From NCBI GenBank assembly GCA_030674185.1, contig JAPXFY010000026.1:56063252-56127251 (forward strand): DNA of 64,000 bases, in the 5' to 3' direction. Shown here in pieces: positions 45,681 to 58,636 of this stretch (position 1 is the stretch's first letter; the number at the start of each line of letters is the position of its first letter). The notes beneath the pieces were generated by a model. The model saw nothing but the letters and a program-made list of their open reading frames with translations, searched no databases and was not told the DNA's origin. This DNA is from Monoplex corrugatus (taxonomy: Eukaryota; Mollusca; Gastropoda; Littorinimorpha; Ranellidae). A program made the translations under genes and the position numbers.

Positions 45681-46640
45681 AAACTGTACTGTTTATCACC
45701 TAGAGCCCATTCTCTGTCAGTTCAGTTCATCAACCCACTATGCTTGTGTTCTTTTCTCTTTTCTTTTTGTGCTGTTTTTGTTTGTTTTCAATCATAAAAG
45801 AAAATGATATACAAAACCAGAAAGTTCATGTACCAAAGGAAATATGTAACCAGGTATATATTTTTTCTTGTAGAACACTTGGTTTTTAATAACAGTCCAG
45901 TTTTCTTTATAACATGATTGAAATGTCGTGACTTTCAATCCATATATTATGCCAGCAATTTCTTCTGCTTCTGCCTTTTACTTGACTTCTGTCTACTTTT
46001 ATGCTGTTTGTCCTTACACATCCTTTTCTTTCACCTGCTGTTTACTTCAGTTTTACCCACATGTCTGTTTTCTATCTTGTCCTTGAATGTTTTGTAGAAA
46101 TCCATTCTCTCTTTTCTCTTTTTTGGATATTTGGGGTTTTGTTTGCTTTTGGGGTTTTTTGGTTTTGTTTTGTTTTGTTTTGTTAGAATATTTGTGTTCT
46201 GCTATCTTTTATATAGGTATTTGTGTTCTCTATCTCTTACTTACAAATCTGTGGCTTTCTCCTTTTATTTAGCTGCCTGTCTTCTCCCATGTTTTGTTAA
46301 ATATTTGTCTTCTGTCTTTTGTTTAGATGTGTTTTCTCTTATTGTTTATCCATGTATCTGTTTTTTCCTTATCTTTTGCTTGAATGCCACTTACATAAGT
46401 TTTTTTCTCCTTCCTTTTTCTTGAAATCTGTCTCATTTTGTGGTTTCTTAATCTTCCTTTTAATCTTAGATGTCTGGGTTTTCCCCAAACATTATAAAAA
46501 ATAGACCGGCTGGGCTTTAAGCAACAATAACAGTAACAATATGACTGAACGATGTTTGCTTTCTAAGATGTTTCCTTTCCAAAAATCACTGTGCATTTTT
46601 AAATATATCTCAGTGCTGCTCCCTCCTCTCTCTGTCTGTC

Positions 46641-46646
46641 TGTCTG

Positions 46647-46718
<72 letters not shown>
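46641..46718. repeat. (CT)n microsatellite
   Basis: CTGT then a pure CT run. Confidence 0.97.
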
Positions 46719-47354
46719 AAAATGGCAGGGAAGATGAAGTGTATTTCTCTTTTCAATGTGTTGGTTCCAAGAAGAAAATACTTTCGCAGTATTTTCACCA
46801 AGCCTTTTTCTTACTGAGTGAAGATGATGACTATTGACTATTATTCATCCCCCAGCAAAACTAGTCTTTGAAATGTAAAAGTAAAGCTTGATCATCGACA
46901 CATACATTGTCTCTTTGGACAGGTAGTCTGGGCTAGCTTCTTTGAGTTTATGGATTATATTAAAAAACATGTATTCAGGTTTGGATATTCTTTTTTTTTT
47001 AAACCCCTGATGATAAATCAAGGGGAATGGTTAAGGCCAGGTTATGTGTGTAGATGCATTGACATACATGTGCTTAATTTTCCTTTTCAGATTTGTTTTC
47101 TTCAGGGTCATTGAGGTTTTATGAGATGGTTATAACCCTGTACAATTAGCAGGGCTTTAATAATGATGATAATAAGAAGAAGAAGAAGAATATGATGATG
47201 ATGATAATGATGATGATAATGCCTTGGTTAATATGTCTGTAACTGAAATTTGTTATTTTCAGTGTTATTGTTATTTTGAACCGAGACCTCCATTTTGTAT
47301 GGGGTGAATGCTTCTAAAGACATGAAATTGTCAAGTTGTCGACTCTCTCTCTTA

Positions 47355-47388
<34 letters not shown>

Positions 47389-47397
47389 TTCTCTTTG

Positions 47398-47483
<86 letters not shown>

Positions 47484-47531
47484 GAACATTTGTTCGCTGA
47501 GCATGAAAAGAAGCCTGTCATTAACGGCGTT

Positions 47532-49740
47532 ATGGCTCAGGGAAATTGTGACCCACCCCCTTACCCTAACTTGATTGACTGGCGATTTGCACAGATACAA
47601 CATGCACTACAATTGCATTCAGCAGCAGTACAGAGAACCATGGAAGAAAAGTTCAGCAACTTAGACGACAAACTTTCACAGTTCTTTACTGAAGTCAGGA
47701 AGCTGAAGGAATGTGTTTTTACAAATAGAAAATCAATTGACGATCTCCAAGAAAATAGCACAATAATGATGGACAGAATTGAAAAACTCGAAAGAAAACT
47801 GGAAGCAACTGAAAAAGAAGCAAAAGCGTGTAACTTGATATTCATCAATGTAGCGGAGCAAGAATGGGAGGACGACTACGTCACAACCGAAATTATCGTA
47901 GAAGTCCTCAACAGTCACCCAAGGAAACCAGACTGGTACAAAGAAGACATTGTACACGCATATCGAATTGGAAAACCGCGCACCCATGGAAGCAGTCCTC
48001 GTCCCATCCTGGTGCAGTTTTGTCGCTGGGCTGACAAAATGGCCATATTGAGCGATCCAGAATTGAGAGTGGCCTCCGACCTCACTACCTACCAAAGGGA
48101 AATGCTTGCATTTCATCGTGGGCTTGGCAAGACAGCATACATCCACAAGGGAAAGCTCCATGTGAGGAACAGCCAGGACACCTATCACCACACGTACAAA
48201 AATGGCCAATACTTCCCACCAGATACTACACAGTACATGGAAGACTGGCCTCAGGCCCATGACATTGGACGTGAAGAATACAAAAATGGCCAATACTTCC
48301 CACCAGATACTACACAGTACATGGAAGACTGGCCTCAGGCCCATGACATTGGACGTGAAGAATACAAAAATGGCCAATACTTCCCACCAGATACTACACA
48401 GTACATGGAAGACTGGCCTCAGGCTCATGACATTGGACGTGAAGAATACAAAAATGGCCAATACTTCCCACCAGATACTACACAGTACATGGAAGACTGA
48501 CCTCAGGTCCATGACATTGGATGTGAAGAATACAAAAACAGTAGAGATCCACGGCCCGTCAATACACACCCGGCAAGGCACAACTATGGACATTATAACA
48601 GAGATCACCCCACCAACCATTACGATGATTTCGTTCAGGAAATGGTCACGAACCGAAGGAAGAAGAGACAAAACACCAGGATCTCCCTTACTGACAACGA
48701 ACACCAATATCAACGTCCCAGGGACGTGTCAGAGAGGAGAGGACATTCCCATACAAACCCTATCTATAACAGAGACATCGAAAGTCACAGAAGTTGGAAG
48801 AGCCTGTTTCGTTACGGTTCCAACCAGGATACTGCCACACCTGTTGTTCCTGGAGACTTTTCTTATAGTGAAGTGACACAGAAGGGATGTCAGCGAGAAC
48901 CGGTCATTACAGGACACAGGAGAGTGGTGTTCCTTAAAGACAGTGACAACAGACGGCTCACTATTAATACAGGCAGACACCAACAAAATGATACCAACAG
49001 TTACCGCCACGAAGGCACTGCCGTCACCCATGAAAATGTTTCACGACGAGCATGAGTCAATACCCAAATGACCCACGTGAAAGATGTTAGCAGAAAAATA
49101 ACCAGAGAGGAGTGCGCACATGATCATACTGATAGAGACAGTGATGACAATAACGGTAGTGTTTCGTACACTGACGATAATCATGGCGAGAAAGACAATA
49201 ATAAAATCGATGTGAATGATGATGACTTATCAGTTGTCACAGACGAGGTTCAGGGCCAGAAGATAGTAGAAAAAGACAATACTGAAATTGAAGCACCAAA
49301 TGGTATTATAGATGTAAGAGACGATGTTAGTGTCTCACAAAGTGATGAGCAAAATGATAGTGACCTAGATGATGTTAGTCGTGAAGACACTGACAAAACA
49401 ATGACAGAAGTCAGTACAGCACTTAGGGCTGACACAGACAGAGAGTCAGATGGACACATTGACGAGTCCACTAGGCACACGCAAGCAGCACCTGTAGAAT
49501 CCCAGCAGGATTCTGCAGAGAAAGAACAGGACAGTGGTTCATGTTCACCAGCGGCCAAAACGTACTGCCCCTCCTAAAAAGAGAAGCAGACAGATGTGCA
49601 GTACAACAGACAGGTCAGGCAGGCAGACCAGTATTCTGGACTCTATGAAAAGAGCAGCTGCTGATAGCTCAAAAGGCGATAAAAGTATGCAATGTAAGTC
49701 CAAAGCTAGCTCTAGTGGTGCCTCGGGCACTGATAAATAG
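47532..49740 (+). pseudogene. LINE ORF1 (coiled coil + RRM-like RNA-binding protein), broken
   Basis: Starts MAQGNCDPPPYPNLIDWRFA. A heptad-rich coiled coil follows (about residues 35-95: LDDKLSQFFTEVRKLKE, MMDRIEKLERKLEATEKEAK). Then comes an RRM-like domain with NLIFINVAEQEWEDDYVTTE and PRPILVQFCRWADKMAIL, as in L1-type ORF1 proteins. Next are four copies of a 28-residue (84-bp) repeat, YKNGQYFPPDTTQYMEDWPQ + AHDIGREE (48196-48530). The frame is stopped by TGA at 48498 (TGG to TGA in the fourth copy), resumes in the same frame to TGA at 49053, again to TAA at 49575. It is continued in another frame (KRSRQMCSTTDRSGRQTSIL) to 49740. The acidic D/E/S-rich region 49068-49560 is unusual. Confidence 0.75.
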
Positions 49741-49809
49741 GACATCGGCCGGGTCACTACAGCAAGTAGTAAAAACAAAAGAATAAGTTCTTTACCAGGA
49801 GCCCAAAAT

Positions 49810-52800
49810 GTGGACGGATCCCAAATGAGATCATGTCCATCAGTGGTGAATTTACATGTTCATAATGTTAATAATCCACAGATTAAATTTCTCACTTATA
49901 ATGTGAATGGATTATTACCGAAACTGGATGATGAGGATTTCATTAATTTCATTTCGCAGCATGATTTCATTTGTCTCACTGAGACCTTTATAGCGAATGA
50001 TTTTGATTCATCTTTGTTTCAAGAGTTTGTTGTATTTACACTAAAAGCAAAGAAATTATCTCATCAAGGAAGGTATTCCGGTGGAATAATAGTTATGGTA
50101 AGAAAGACTTTAAAATCGTTTGTTAAACGAATTGAGGTTGGAAACGAAAATGCTATTATTGTTGAAATCAACAAAGATTTGTTTTCAACAAATAAACCTA
50201 TAATGTTTGTATGTACATATATTCCCCCTCATGATTCCACATACTGGAATAATCAGCATGATGGGTTTGGTATGGAAGTGTTGGAACAATGTTTGTTAGA
50301 TTTACAAGTTTCGCACGACGACTTTTATGTTTTGCTGACTGGTGATTTAAATGCAAGAACAGCTGATGGTAACTACTGTTCATTTGGATATGACAGTGGC
50401 AGTGTTTTAACTGATCTTTCGGTATACAGTGATTTTTTGAGACAGTCTCATGATTGTTTTTGGAAACCAACTGCTCGAGCTATGCAGTATGTTTGACTGT
50501 ATCATTTTAAATGGTCTGTGTAAACTGGACTTTGATGGTAGTTATACATACATTGGAGTTTCAGGGTCGAGTGTAGTTGACTATTTCATCGTATCATGTG
50601 ATCTGTTTTCATCAGTTAAAATTGCTACATTAGATGTTGACAGTCTCACAGAATCAGATCATTTACCGGTTATAATGAAAGTGGGGCGAAAGCTTGAAAC
50701 AGGAATAAAAGCGGAGGGAAAAGTATCAAAAAATAACATCACACAAAAGTTCATATGGCAAGAAAATAAGAAAGACGATTATACAAACAAATTACAAAGT
50801 AATCACATTCAGAGAAGACTTACATTGGCTTCAGATACTCTAGACACTAATGTAGATAAGGCTTTAACCATATTTGTTGAATGTCTCAAAGAAGCTGGTG
50901 CTTGTATGTACCGTAAGAAATGTACAGAGAAGAGAAAAAGATCTGATTGGTTTGATGGTGAATGTGAGAAAGCAAAAGCAGAAAGCAGAAAAACTCTCAA
51001 ACACTACAGAAAAACAAAAGATGAGGATGATAGAGTTGTGTATTGTGAAGCACGGAAGAAGTATAAAAAAATTATTAAAGAATAAAAAACAGCAGTTTAA
51101 TAAACAAAAAGCAGAATGCTTAGCCAGAAATATTTCAAATTCATCGCAGTTTTGGACTGAGTTAAGAAATATAGGGTATGGTACCAAAAACAAACTTACT
51201 AACAATTAAGTATTGATGAATGGTTCAGTCATTTTAAAAACGTATTTCAAGATAACAGATCAACAAACGATGAGCGCTGCATTGTCGAAGTAGATTTAAA
51301 TGAATCAACAGAACACTCATTAAATTCTAAGATAACTGTAGAAGAAGTCAGAGAATCCATCAGAAAATTGAGGATAGGTAAAGCCAGTGGAATAGACGGT
51401 GTTACAGCCGAGATGTTAAAAAATGGTAACACAAATATCCATAATTTTCTTTTGAAGCTGTTTAACACTTTATTCGACCGAGGAAGTTATCCTCAAGATT
51501 GGTCAAAAGCTATTATCATACCAATATTTAAGAAAGGAGATCCTGATAAAGTGGACAATTACAGGGGTGTGTCGTTATTAAGCATTGTTTCAAAATGTTA
51601 CACATCAATACTGAATACTAGATTGTATGCTTGGTTAGAAAACAATAATTTAATATCAGAAAGTCAGGCAGGTTTTAGGAAAAAATATTCTACAGTGGAT
51701 CAAATTTTCAGTCTGTGCGCTATGGTTCAGAAAACTATGTGCAAGAAAGGTAGAAAACTATATGTTGCTTTTGTAGACTTTAAGAAAGCCTTTGATTCGG
51801 TTCAGCATGACAAACTCTTAAAGTGTATTCAAAATCAAGGAGTAAAAGGGAAGTTTTTGGTTTCGCTAAAAGCAATGTATGAATCATTATGCTCATGTAT
51901 TCGGGCAAACCGGGAATTATCTGAAATATTCGATAATCCCATAGGCGTGAGACAAGGATGTGTCTTAAGCCCTACTTTATTTTCGGTATTAATAAATCAA
52001 TTAGCCAATTGTATAGATGAAAAGGGGCGACATGGCATCCAGTTGATGCCAGGTTTAATGGAAATATTCATTCTTCTTTTTGCAGATGATGTAGCCCTTC
52101 TGTCAACAACACCAAATGGTTTGCAAAACCAGTTAAGAGTCTTGCAGACATACTGTGCCAGCATGAAACTGGAAGTTAATCTTGAAAAAACTAAGGTTAT
52201 GGTTTTCAGAAGAGGGGGCTTCTTAGGACGACATGAACAATGGTTTTACAAAGGGACAAAATTGGAAGTAGTTAGTAAATATTGTTATCTGGGGTTCAGT
52301 TTCACGACAATGATTAGCACCAAGGCCGGCACAGAACATTTGGTGACAAAAGGTAAAAAAGCAACTTTGCTATTAAACAGGACTTTTCAAAAATATAAAG
52401 ACATGACTATAGAAACTTTCTTCAAGTTGTTTGATGCAAAAATTCAACCTGTTTTGTTGTATTCTTCTGAGATATGGGGACTTAACAGACTCGAGCATAT
52501 AGAGAAAGTACATTTGGTATCGTGCAAAAGACTGTTGGGTGTTCCAGTCAGGACACCTAACAAGATGGTATATGGGGATTTGGGAAGATATCCTCTTTAT
52601 GTCAACTCCTCAACTACCTGTCTTAGATATTGGTTTAAATTACTGGAAATGAATCCAAATAGGTTACCTTATAAGGCTTACCAAATGTTAGTGGAACTTG
52701 ACAGGGCTGGGAAAGAATGCTGGGCTTCAAAAATAAGGGAAATTTTGTGTGTGAAACGGGATTTAATATCGTGTGGCTGCAACAAGGTGTTGGTGATGTA

Positions 52801-53263
52801 AAAGCCTTTTTGCGTGTATTTAAACAGAGACTTGTAGACTTATATATTCAAGAATGGTCTGGGTCACTCAGAGACAGAGATAGGTATGAAAGCTACAGAT
52901 CATTTAAGACTATCTTTGAAAAAGAGAAATACATTGACTCTATTGATATATACTGTTTCAGAGTTGCCCTTTCACAAATAAGGTTGAACGTTTTACCACT
53001 AAACAATAATATAAATAGATACAGTGAATCTGATCAAGAAAAGGTGTGTCCATTTTGCAGGACAGAATCTGAAAACGAAGAACACATTATTTAGATGTTC
53101 CACTTACGCTGATCTCAGGGCGAAATTTTTAAAGGATTTAGTCAGCATGCCTATGTGCATACTGCTCCAATCAACAAATAGCCACCGAAGTCACAGCGTA
53201 TCCAGATACGTTTTCCACGCCATGAATAGGAGAAAAAAATTGTTAAAAGGAGAAGAAAAGTAA
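49810..53263 (+). pseudogene. LINE ORF2 (AP endonuclease + reverse transcriptase), frameshifted
   Basis: Endonuclease: FLTYNVNGLLPKL (N near residue 32), FICLTETF (E58) and LLTGDLNARTAD (D179, N181), then in a shifted frame SSVVDYFIVS and ESDHLPVIM. Reverse transcriptase: GKASGIDGVTAEMLKNG, AFVDFKKAFDSVQHDKLL, GVRQGCVLSPTLFSVLIN, and the catalytic FADDVALL near 52079. C-terminus: CPFCRTESENEEHII then FRCSTYADLRAKFL. Frame changes occur near 50457 (T5), 51066 (A7), about 51205, about 52760 and about 53090. Several fall on homopolymers. At the family level, a full ORF2 nicks target DNA and copies its own RNA. Confidence 0.9.
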
Positions 53264-54788
53264 ATAGTTATGTAGATACTAGCACTAGAATTTCAGACAA
53301 TAATTAATTTCAATTGTAAAGAAAAAAAAATGTTTATTTGAATATGAAAGGGGTGCTCATATAGAGACACATGTGCATATGTGCCTGTGTATTCACATTG
53401 ACGTTGGTGTACTTATGTGCATATACAGGTGATAGTATCTACATTATGTATATGTGTGGGTACATATGTATATATCTATGTGTGCATATATGTATGAGTG
53501 ATTATGTATGTGTGCGTGTATATAGATGTGTATGTGTGTATGTGCGTTTATACATAACCTTCAATTCAGTCTATGGCCTGAACCATTGCTGACCGCCGAA
53601 GATTGAGTTATCTCTGAACTAAAAGATGCACGAAGTGCTAAATATGCGTTGAATGATCATTTGGTATTGTCTCAATGTCAATTGTTTTGGTAAATGAGTG
53701 ACTGATCTGCGATTAGTCTGATTAATTTATTGGCATTATGAATGTCTGTTTTTGCCAATTAACCGACTGTTTTGGGGTCAAATTGCTCTTATGTCATATA
53801 TTTCTTGGTTCACTTCATTGTACATTAATTCCATTGATTGGTTTAGATTCACTGGTGATTAAATTGATAAACTGAACGCATGATTAGCTGACAACGGAAT
53901 GATTATATAATTTGTTAATTGATGGCGATGGGTGGCTCACCGACTGATCGATTTATAGATTGATGGTTTTAGCTATTGATCGATCAGTGATTGAATTATG
54001 GAATGTATGGATGATTGATTCGCGTTATTTGAAGTAACGATTGCAAATTGATATATTGAACTCAGTTAAATTCTAGGTTATCTGGTCGATTAAGTCACTG
54101 GATGACTGATTAACTGGTTAAATGATTGATCGATTGATTGATTGAGTGAGGGAGTGATTACGTGAAGGGATTGTTAATGAAGTGATATCGATTGTACAGT
54201 TGGATGATGCATCTGACCCAGTCAATTGAAAGCTGATTTGTCAGTTGATTCACGGGCTGAATGGCGGATTATTTGATTGATCAACTGGTAAATCAGTTGA
54301 TTGATTGGTTAATTGATTGGTTGACTGATTGATTGATTGGTTGGTTGGTTGATCGATTGATGGATTGATTGTTTATGTCAAGTAGCTGTGGTTGAATATA
54401 TTGATCAACTGTATGATCACTGAAGGGTACAAGAAACGTCAGATCTGTGCACTAATTGAATGGTTTGTTTGTCTGATAGCCAGTTATTGTAAAATTGACA
54501 GTTGGATGAATGATATAGATGCGGTTAATGACAAATATTCTTAGCTGGCCAGTTAAGGAATATGGACTAGAATACAAATGAAAGGACCACTGTAAATGCA
54601 AAGATGAATGTATCCCAGCTTATGTGACGGTAAACGATAGAAGGGGACAATGTGACAGAGTTCACTGCATTTTATAGTATAACTTGTATGAATGTATAAG
54701 AAAACCTGATCTCCTCCCCTCCCCTTTCCCATGCATGTATTGTGGCCTAAGGCCGATGTACAATAAACATTTTCTGAGTTCTGAGTTC
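53264..54788 (+). other. LINE 3' UTR with degenerate ATTG-rich tract
   Basis: From about 53870 to 54370 the sequence is crowded with TGATTGATTGATTGG-type words (GATTGA, GATCGA, GGTTGATT). This looks like an old expanded ATTG repeat inside the UTR. It ends with AATAAA and GAGTTCT repeats. Confidence 0.6.
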
Positions 54789-54858
54789 TCTCTCACACAC
54801 ACACACACACTCTCTCTCTCTTTGTCTTTCTCTCTGTCTCTCTGTCTCTGTCTCTCTA

Positions 54859-54888
<30 letters not shown>
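54789..54888. repeat. CA/CT microsatellites at the LINE 3' junction
   Basis: CTCTCTCACACACAC, CTCTGTCTCT and ACACAC runs immediately follow the LINE tail. Confidence 0.95.
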
Positions 54889-54892
<4 letters not shown>

Positions 54893-55244
54893 ATTATGAA
54901 AGTATGCATGCATACACTCGTGCCACATCTATGACGAAAAAAGCCGTACACAACTATCAAAAAACACAGGCAAATTGACAGTATTAAAATAATAGGGTAT
55001 ATTGCTTGTAGGGACGGCTTCAGTGAACACTGAGTTCACTTTCCTGCACCATTTACCAATAATTTACCAAGTTGAACAGTGCTTAAATTGGCTACGTTGT
55101 GGCCATTAAAGCCGGTGTCAATTTGGAACGCGCTGTCAGTATGGGGTGACTAGCTGCACTGTGTCTAGTTCTATATAACGTTTTTGGTTTTTTCCTTTTT
55201 GTGTGTGTTGTGTGTGCTGTGCTTCGTTAACATTTTCACACAGA

Positions 55245-57890
55245 AAAGACAGTGTCTCTTTGTGACTTTTCATTGTCTCACTTGTTTCTTTGTGTCTTCC
55301 CTTCTGTGTTATCACTTGTCTCTTTGTGTCTTCCCTTCTGTGTTATCACTTCTCTCTTTGTGTCTTCCCTTCTGTGTTATCACTCATCTCTTTGTGTCTT
55401 CCCTTCTGTGTTATCACTTGTCTCTTTGTGTCTTCCCTTCTGTGTTATCACTTGTCTCTTTGTGTCTTCCCTTCTGTGTTATCACTTGTCTCTTTGTGTC
55501 TTCCTTTCTGTGTTATCACTTGTCTCTTTGTGTCTTCCTTTCTGTGTTATCACTTGTCTCTTTGTGTCTTCCTTTCTGTGTTATCACTTGTCTCTTTGTG
55601 TCTTCCTTTCTGTGTTTTCACTTGTCTCTTTGTGTCTTCCTTTCTGTGTTATCACTTGTCTCTTTGTGTCTTCCTTTCTGTGTTTTCACTTGTCTCTTTG
55701 TGTCTTCCTTTCTGTGTTTCACTTGTCTCTTTGTGTCTTCCTTTCTGTGTTTTCACTTGTCTCTTTGTGTCTTCCTTTCTGTGTTATCACTTGTCTCTTT
55801 GTGTCTTCCTTTCTGTGTTTTCACTTGTCTCTTTGTGTCTTCCTTTCTGTGTTTCACTTGTCTCTTTGTGTCTTCCTTTCTGTGTTTTCACTTGTCTCTT
55901 TGTGTCTTCCTTTCTTGTTATCACTTGTCTCTTTGTGTCTTCCTTTCTGTGTTATCACTTGTCTCTTTGTGTCTTCCTTTCTGTGTTTTCACTTGTCTCT
56001 TTGTGTCTTCCTTTCTGTGTTTTCACTTGTCTCTTTGTGTCTTCCTTTCTGTGTTATCACTTGTCTCTTTGTGTCTTCCTTTCTGTGTTATCACTTGTCT
56101 CTCTTTGTGTCTTCCTTCTTGTTATCACTTGTCTCTTTGTGTCTTCCTTTCTGTGTTTCACTTGTCTCTTTGTGTCTTCCTTTCTGTGTTATCACTTGTC
56201 TCTTTGTGTCTTCCTTCTGTGTTATCACTTGTGTGTCTTCCCTTCTGTGTTATCACTTGTGTTTTCCTTTCTGTGTTATCACTTGTCTCTTTGTGTCTTC
56301 CTTTCTGTGTTATGACTTGTCTTTGTGTCTTCCTTTCTGTGTTATCACTTGTCTTTGTGTCTTCCTTTCTGTGTTATCACTTGTCTTTGTGTCTTCCTTT
56401 CTGTGTTATCACTTGTCTTTGTGTCTTCCTTTCTGTGTTATCACTTGTCTTTGTGTCTTCCTTTCTGTGTTATCACTTGTCTTTGTGTCTTCCTTTCTGT
56501 GTTATCACTTGTCTTTGTGTCTTCCTTTCTGTGTTATCACTTGTCTTTGTGTCTTCCTTTCTGTGTTATCACTTGTGTCTTCCTTTCTGTGTTATCACTT
56601 GTCTCTTTGTGTCTTCCCTTCTGTGTTATCACTTGTCTCTTTGTGTCTTCCTTTCTGTGTTATCACTTGTCTTTGTGTCTTCCTTTCTGTGTTATCACTT
56701 GTGTCTTCCTTTCTGTGTTATCACTTGTCTCTTTGTGTCTTCCTTTCTGTGTTATCACTTGTGTCTTCCTTTCTGTGTTATCACTTGTCTCTTTGTGTCT
56801 TCCCTTCTGTGTTATCACTTGTGTCTTCCTTTCTGTGTTATCACTTGTCTCTTTGTGTCTTCCTTTCTGTGTTATCACTTGTGTCTTCCTTTCTGTGTTA
56901 TCACTTGTCTCTTTGTGTCTTCCCTTCTGTGTTATCACTTCTCTCTTTGTGTCTTCCTTTCTGTGTTATCACTTGTCTTTGTGTCTTCCTTTCTGTGTTA
57001 TCACTTGTCTTTGTGTCTTCCTTTCTGTGTTATCACTTGTCTCTTTGTGTCTTCCTTTCTGTGTTATCACTTGTCTCTTTGTGTCTTCCTTTCTGTGTTA
57101 TCACTTGTCTTTGTGTCTTCCTTTCTGTGTTATCACTTGTTTCTTTGTGTCTTCCTTTCTGTGTTATGACTTGTTTCTTTGTGTCTTCCTTTCTGTGTTA
57201 TCACTTGTTTCTTTGTGTCTTCCTTTCTGTGTTATCACTTGTCTTTGTGTCTTCCTTTCTGTGTTATCACTTGTTTCTTTGTGTCTTCCTTTCTGTGTTA
57301 TCACTTGTTTCTTTGTGTCTTCCTTTCTGTGTTATCACTTGTCTCTTTGTGTCTTCCTTTCTATGTTATCACTTGTTTCTTTGTGTCTTCCTTTCTGTGT
57401 TATCACTTGTCTTTGTGTCTTCCTTTCTGTGTTATCACTTGTTTCTTTGTGTCTTCCTGTCTGTGTTATCACTTGTTTCTTTGTGTCTTCCTTTCTGTGT
57501 TATCACTTGTTTCTTTGTGTCTTCCTTTCTGTGTTATCACTTGTTTCTTTGTGTCTTCCTTTCTGTGTTATCACTTGTCTCTTTGTGTCTTCCTTTCTAT
57601 GTTATCACTTGTTTCTTTGTGTCTTCCTTTCTGTGTTATCACTTGTCTCTTTGTGTCTTCCTTTCTGTGTTATCACTTGTCTCTTTGTGTCTTCCTTTCT
57701 GTGTTTTCACTTGTCTCTTTGTGTCTTCCTTTCTATGTTATCACTTGTCTCTTTGTGTCTTCCTTTCTGTGTTATCACTTGTCTCTTTGTGTCTTCCTTT
57801 CTGTGTTATCACTTGTCTCTTTGTGTCTTCCTTTCTATGTTATCACTTGTGTCTTTGTCTTCCTTTCTGTGTTATCACTTGTCTCTTTAA
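55245..57890. repeat. 34-bp satellite array, 2.6 kb
   Basis: Unit CTTGTCTCTTTGTGTCTTCC + TTTCTGTGTTATCA (34 bp). Length variants are 32 bp (CTTGTCTTTGTG), 26 bp (CTTGTGTCTTCC) and a TTTCTTTG form. About 80 units. Runs of one variant are clustered: 32-bp units at 56315-56560, a repeating 26+34 (60-bp) dimer at 56690-56940, and TTTCTTTG units after 57130. No unit contains a stop codon in any plus frame, so frames of 905, 661 and 521 codons arise with a Cys/Leu/Ser/Phe-rich repeat. These are not annotated as genes. Confidence 0.95.
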
Positions 57891-58541
57891 TTACACATTG
57901 TTTCTCTCTGTATTTATTTGCTTATTTGTCTTATTTGTTTATTTATTTTATTATTATTATTGTTGGTGATGTTTCTTGTTATATTGTTATCATCATACTG
58001 TTATATTATTATATCAATATCATTATTCTTATAATCTATACTGTTATAACATTATATCATTATCATTATCATTGCTATAAGTATTATCATCATATCAATT
58101 TGCAGTATAAAGTTAATATGTTGATGTGTTAAGTTGTATGATTTAAGTTGCCAGGACAGTTATGATACTGGCTTGTGTTGGTTTTAAAGTATTGGTCACA
58201 CCCTGAGAGGATGTAGAATTATGAATTGGTTTTAGAGAATGTAGAGTTGTGTCTATTGTGTTTTTGTCATTGAAGTTTAGTCTCCTGAGAAAGACTGTAG
58301 TGGTCATAATATTGGGATAGAGAAAAAGCATGTTGGTTATTTTTTCTTTTGATTGTGTGCCAATTATATATCTACATATACATCTATACACACGCAAGCA
58401 CACACACACACGCGCACGTGCACACACATGCACCAACACACACACATGTATATATGTTCGCGCGTGTGTGGATGTGTGTGTGCATGTGTGTTTCAAAAGC
58501 AGACAGGAATAATGGTGCAATATTTATTTTCTGTGGTGCAG

Positions 58542-58636
58542 AAACGACAGGATCGGTCAAGGTCTCCGATATTCCAGAAAGGCACGTACCCCAAAACGCC
58601 GCTGACTGGCATCAAGCCAGAGGTGGATTCAGAAGG
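58542..58636 (+). CDS. Unrecognised host gene, exon E
   Basis: 95 nt between GGTGCAG and GAAGG/GTGGGT. Phase 0 in, phase 2 out. It encodes KRQDRSRSPIFQKGTYPKTP then LTGIKPEVDSEG. Arg/Ser/Pro-rich. It connects in phase with exon D, giving at least 251 codons from the ATG in exon A. No downstream exon was recognised before the window ends, so the gene continues to the right. Confidence 0.72.

Larger units (their letters stand above)
47338..54790 (+). mobile_element. Nearly full-length LINE (endonuclease-bearing non-LTR retrotransposon)
   Basis: The order is a CT-rich leader (47338-47479), ORF1 (from 47532), ORF2 (endonuclease 49810-50680, reverse transcriptase 51300-52500, C-terminal zinc-finger-like segment to 53263) and a long 3' UTR. 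The UTR ends TGTACAATAAACATTTTCTG then AGTTCTGAGTTCT (54757-54788). No RNase H domain was seen. The clade is uncertain within the Jockey/CR1-like superclade. It sits in sense orientation inside the intron of the plus-strand host gene. The 3' boundary is placed by the AATAAA and the short repeat tail; the 5' boundary is approximate. Confidence 0.85.

Noticed and set aside
47295..47531. Extension of LINE ORF1 upstream through a Ser/Leu repeat
   Set aside because: The stretch is a CT microsatellite; the first ATG after it (47532) begins protein-like sequence.
55184..58132. Very long cysteine/leucine-rich open frames (905, 661, 521 and 341 codons)
   Set aside because: All are translations of the 34-bp satellite in different frames; no non-repetitive coding flank, start context or splice signal.
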